From Himantopus leucocephalus (Eukaryota; Chordata; Aves; Charadriiformes; Recurvirostridae), in NCBI GenBank assembly GCA_003993805.1, contig RSEF01000031.1, positions 57,132,839 to 57,196,838 on the forward strand: DNA of 64,000 nucleotides. The letters are read 5' to 3'. The notes beneath the pieces were generated by a model. It was not told the DNA's origin and did no database searches. It saw only the letters and a list, made by a program, of their open reading frames with translations. Below, piece by piece: positions 61,301-64,000 of this stretch. The number at the start of each line of letters is the position of its first letter. Positions within the stretch are counted from its first letter, which is position 1. A program made the translations under genes and the position numbers.

Positions 61301-62995
61301 AAAATTAACATACACTGACATTCTCACAAACATGAGTAACCCATAATAAAAGGTGCAGGTTATACGTATAATACATGCAGAACTGGATACTGTTAGTGAT
61401 ATAAGTATTACTCAGTGATAATTAAACAATTTGCTGTAGCTACCTTCAGGGGTTTTTAAGAGGGTAAGGGGGGCAGCCTGATTCCAATAAGCATTTTTAA
61501 TCAAGTCAATTACATTTGAATGCACTTCTTTGGAATCTCCCAAAACTCTCTTCCAAATATGTTTTCCATTAATTGTCCACATTTCCCACAGCACTCCACC
61601 CCGCTCATATCCTTCCTGACCTGGGTTACTTAAAAATAGCCTTCAATCAAGAAAGAACATCAGGAAATATAAATGGAAATGCCAGCTGATCAACCCCTAA
61701 TAAAAGGTACATGGTATTAAAGCAGATCAGGCACCTGGTCCCACTTGATATATTTAGAAGAGTCTAAACTCTGAAGTCACTTAGTTTAAATAATCCACTC
61801 CTGGGAAATTATATCAGGTATACACATGGTAAAGGAGAGATGCTTATTTCTGTGCTTTTGATGTAAGAATCACCACTCATGCATTTTTATAGAAGTAAGC
61901 AGAATAGGAATAAACCCTTACAATGCTTAGCTTTGCTCGGGGGTGTTCCAGTTTTATACATTATGCAGCTTCACTACTGAAGTAGGTATTCCCCAAATAT
62001 ATGCAGGGGAGGGGGGCTGAAGATTAAAAAAGAATAAAAAGCCACCTGAATAAACAGTACAGACAAGCAAAGGATAAGGGGAAACCCAGGAAAAAAAAAG
62101 GGTAACAAAAAGAGATACACACTAGCCCTTCTGACAGTTTCTTGAATATAGTAAAGCTTAACAACCACTTTCCCCTCCTTCCTGCTGTCTCTATAATAAA
62201 TACAGCCTGAAGAAGGTCCAAAGTTATGTTACATTTCCCAGGGTAGAAAAACGAAGTATTTTGTGTATATTACTACTGCTCAGCACGAGGAGAAAACAAA
62301 AGCAGAAAGTGCTGAACTATGGGTATATTCCAAGTACCTCAAGTGAAGGAAAAAAAGGCTTCAGCTTTAGTTAGCAACAGTTATATCATATTCTGCTCAT
62401 TAGCGCAAAATGTTTAAAGTTAAGCTTATTCTAGTTGCACAATTTTTTCCTGCTACAATTGAAACGTTTGCCAAACCAGAATAACTACTTCAAATTTAAA
62501 TCAGATGCAAAAAGATTAAAAACAAAACACTCTTTCTCACTCCCCCAGAAAACAAAAAAGAAATGAAGTAGAAAATACACACCATATACATGCTGCACTA
62601 ATGTACGCAAAAAGAAAAAAAAGCGCATCACAAGCACAAAAAGCCAGGAAGAATTTTCACCTTTTTACTTCTCAGAAAACTCTTAGAAATTCTGAATTCA
62701 GACTTTTATTATGGTTTGCAGTAAAACATCAGCTAAGATGCTGAGCCAATAGTAAATTTCTTCCAGAAAAAGAAAAGTAAGACTGATCACTGTACAGCAA
62801 CTTAAAACAATGTCCTGGCATATATATTTCTTTTCACCCATAATTTTGCTTCCTGACAACAGAGAGGAAAATGTAAAAAAGCAAAGTGGGAAGCCTTGCA
62901 GTTTTCCCTTACAAAAAAAAATTCCTACTATTTGGGCCAACAGTTCTGTCTTAGAACTAAATGTCCTGGGTGAAGGTCCGACATCATCTTTTTCG

Positions 62996-63423
62996 TGTCC
63001 TCTGAGCCTGGTCGTTCAGCCAGTTTTCAATCCATATCACTGCCCACTTATCCAACCCATACTCTGTCAGCTGTCTACAATGAGGATGTTATGGGAGACA
63101 GCATCAGACTTTGCTAAAGTTGAGTCCACTGCTTTCCCCTTGTCCACCAAGTCAATCACCTCATTGTGGAAGGCCATCACGTTGGTCAAGCATGATTCCC
63201 CCTTTGTAAATCCATGATGACCACTCCCAATCACCTTCTTGTCCTCATGTGTGAGGAAATGTTTTCCAGGAGGATTTTCTTCATCACCTTCCCAGGGACT
63301 ATGGTGAGACTGACTGGCCTGTACTTCCGTGGATCTTCCTTTTTGCCCTCCTTGAAGATATGAGTGATATCTGCTCTCTTTCAGTCTTCAGGAACTTCTC
63401 CCCATCACCACGACTATTCCAAG
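62996..63423 (-). mobile_element. CR1 LINE reverse-transcriptase fragment (reverse orientation)
   Basis: Reading the minus strand, this follows CR1 ORF2 from the upstream RT region to WIENWLNDQAQR. Plus-strand landmarks are CAGCCAGTTTTCAATCCATA (WIENWL), CACCTTCCCAGGGACTATGG and CTGACTGGCCTGTACTTCCG (YRPVS region). Stops and small indels show decay. It lacks the FADD box and the 3' end, so it is an internal fragment. Confidence 0.88.
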
Positions 63424-64000
63424 GCCTTCAGGTCTTCAAGCATGTGACAGGAGGTTCACTCAAGCAACAAGTTTGGATACCACTGGACTGCATTAAGACA
63501 TCATTAAAGATTATGGACAGACTCAAAGTCAAAGAGACTTGTGTTCCTGAGTTACTTAAGAATTTAGAAAATTTTGAATTTTTAAATTGAACTGGAGTAA
63601 TTTATAGAAAATAAAATCTACTTTTACTGCATATAACTGCCCAATAGAGACATTATAGTAAGGAGGCAAAGTCCAAACATCTAAACATATCAGGAAGGAT
63701 GAAAAAACACCATTCAAAAAGATGAGATGCCTTAGATGCTGCATGTTTTTGCTTTTGTTTTTCTTAACAAATTTCACACTCTGCCACAGAGGTCAAAAAG
63801 CAACATTAGAGATAAAAATCAGAATTGCTTTCAAAATTACTTGGAATTGCTATGTGACCTTTGCAAAGCAAATCATTAGAGCTCCTTCTGGACATTCAGC
63901 TTACTCTACAAGCCATTTAAAGCAGACCCAACATTTACTGTTACACTTATATAGCCAACTCATTAGGTCTCCACCCGAGGTCTTACACACTCCCCACACC

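Larger units (their letters stand above)
33895..64000 (-). other. RASGRF2: Presumed RASGRF2 intron 1, at least 30 kb
   Basis: Everything to the right of the PH1 exon. I found no exon with the RasGRF N-terminus (start codon and first PH strands) and no CpG-island-like stretch, so the first exon is either beyond the window or in a gap. Recognisable contents are the mobile-element and repeat entries listed separately. The intervening stretches (34851-36063, 37102-40700, 42080-44650, 45300-53140, 53240-54130, 54350-56100, 58360-62990 and 63430-64000) are AT-rich sequence in which I recognise no gene or repeat beyond low complexity. Confidence 0.7.

Noticed and set aside
61412..61594. A 60-codon minus-strand frame with protein-like text, considered as a processed pseudogene
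   Set aside because: I could not connect it to any known protein, and the similarity does not extend on either side.
1..64000. Bacterial-type systems (CRISPR arrays, operons, defence islands)
   Set aside because: No regularly spaced direct repeats of CRISPR type, no bacterial coding density and clear vertebrate split-gene structure.

Overview
This window is intronic and exonic sequence from a vertebrate nuclear genome, almost certainly a bird. The evidence is the many CR1 LINE fragments (3' ends with the ATTCTATG-type terminal repeat), a long solo LTR of a kind I associate with non-galliform birds, AT-rich introns and short exons. It is not prokaryotic: there are no operons, and nearly all open frames of 60-190 codons are chance frames in introns or repeats.

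The only protein-coding gene I can support is RASGRF2 (Ras protein-specific guanine nucleotide-releasing factor 2) on the minus strand. Fourteen internal exons lie between 33894 and 2274. All have GT-AG junctions and all join in phase, giving about 729 codons. In transcription order they encode the end of the first PH domain, a coiled coil, an IQ calmodulin-binding motif, the DH (Rho/Rac GEF) domain, the second PH domain, the REM domain and the start of the Ser/Pro-rich linker. The catalytic CDC25 Ras-GEF domain and the gene's 3' end lie beyond position 1. The first coding exon (start codon, first part of PH1) should lie beyond position 64000 or in unassembled sequence. In birds this region (human 5q14 homology) is expected on the Z chromosome; that is inference from synteny knowledge.

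Layout: 1-24659 is the exon-dense part, with introns from about 0.3 to 5 kb and little recognisable repeat (a (TA)n tract near 6.4 kb, one CR1 3' end near 14 kb). The intron 24660-33787 (9.1 kb) holds a degenerate, possibly retroelement-derived coding remnant (27.6-28.3 kb) followed by a GT-rich interspersed repeat (28.6-29.6 kb). Sequence 33895-64000 is at least 30 kb of first intron. It carries CR1 fragments (34.5, 54.1, 56.1-58.4 and 63.0-63.4 kb), a much older CR1 remnant (40.8-42.1 kb), ancient sauropsid/amniote repeat pieces (44.7-45.3 and 53.1 kb), and a complete 1,028-bp solo LTR with a perfect 5-bp target duplication (36069-37096). At 56.7-57.9 kb there is a second copy of the GT-rich repeat, itself interrupted by a CR1. 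A 100-N gap at 58205-58304 sits inside a CR1; single Ns or short N runs sit in homopolymers at 26080, 30018, 31295 and 47261-47264.

I found no new biological system. The points most worth checking are the repeat nest at 56-58 kb and its relative at 28-29 kb, the clean solo LTR, a strong cryptic splice donor inside one RASGRF2 exon, and short linear motifs in the linker exon.
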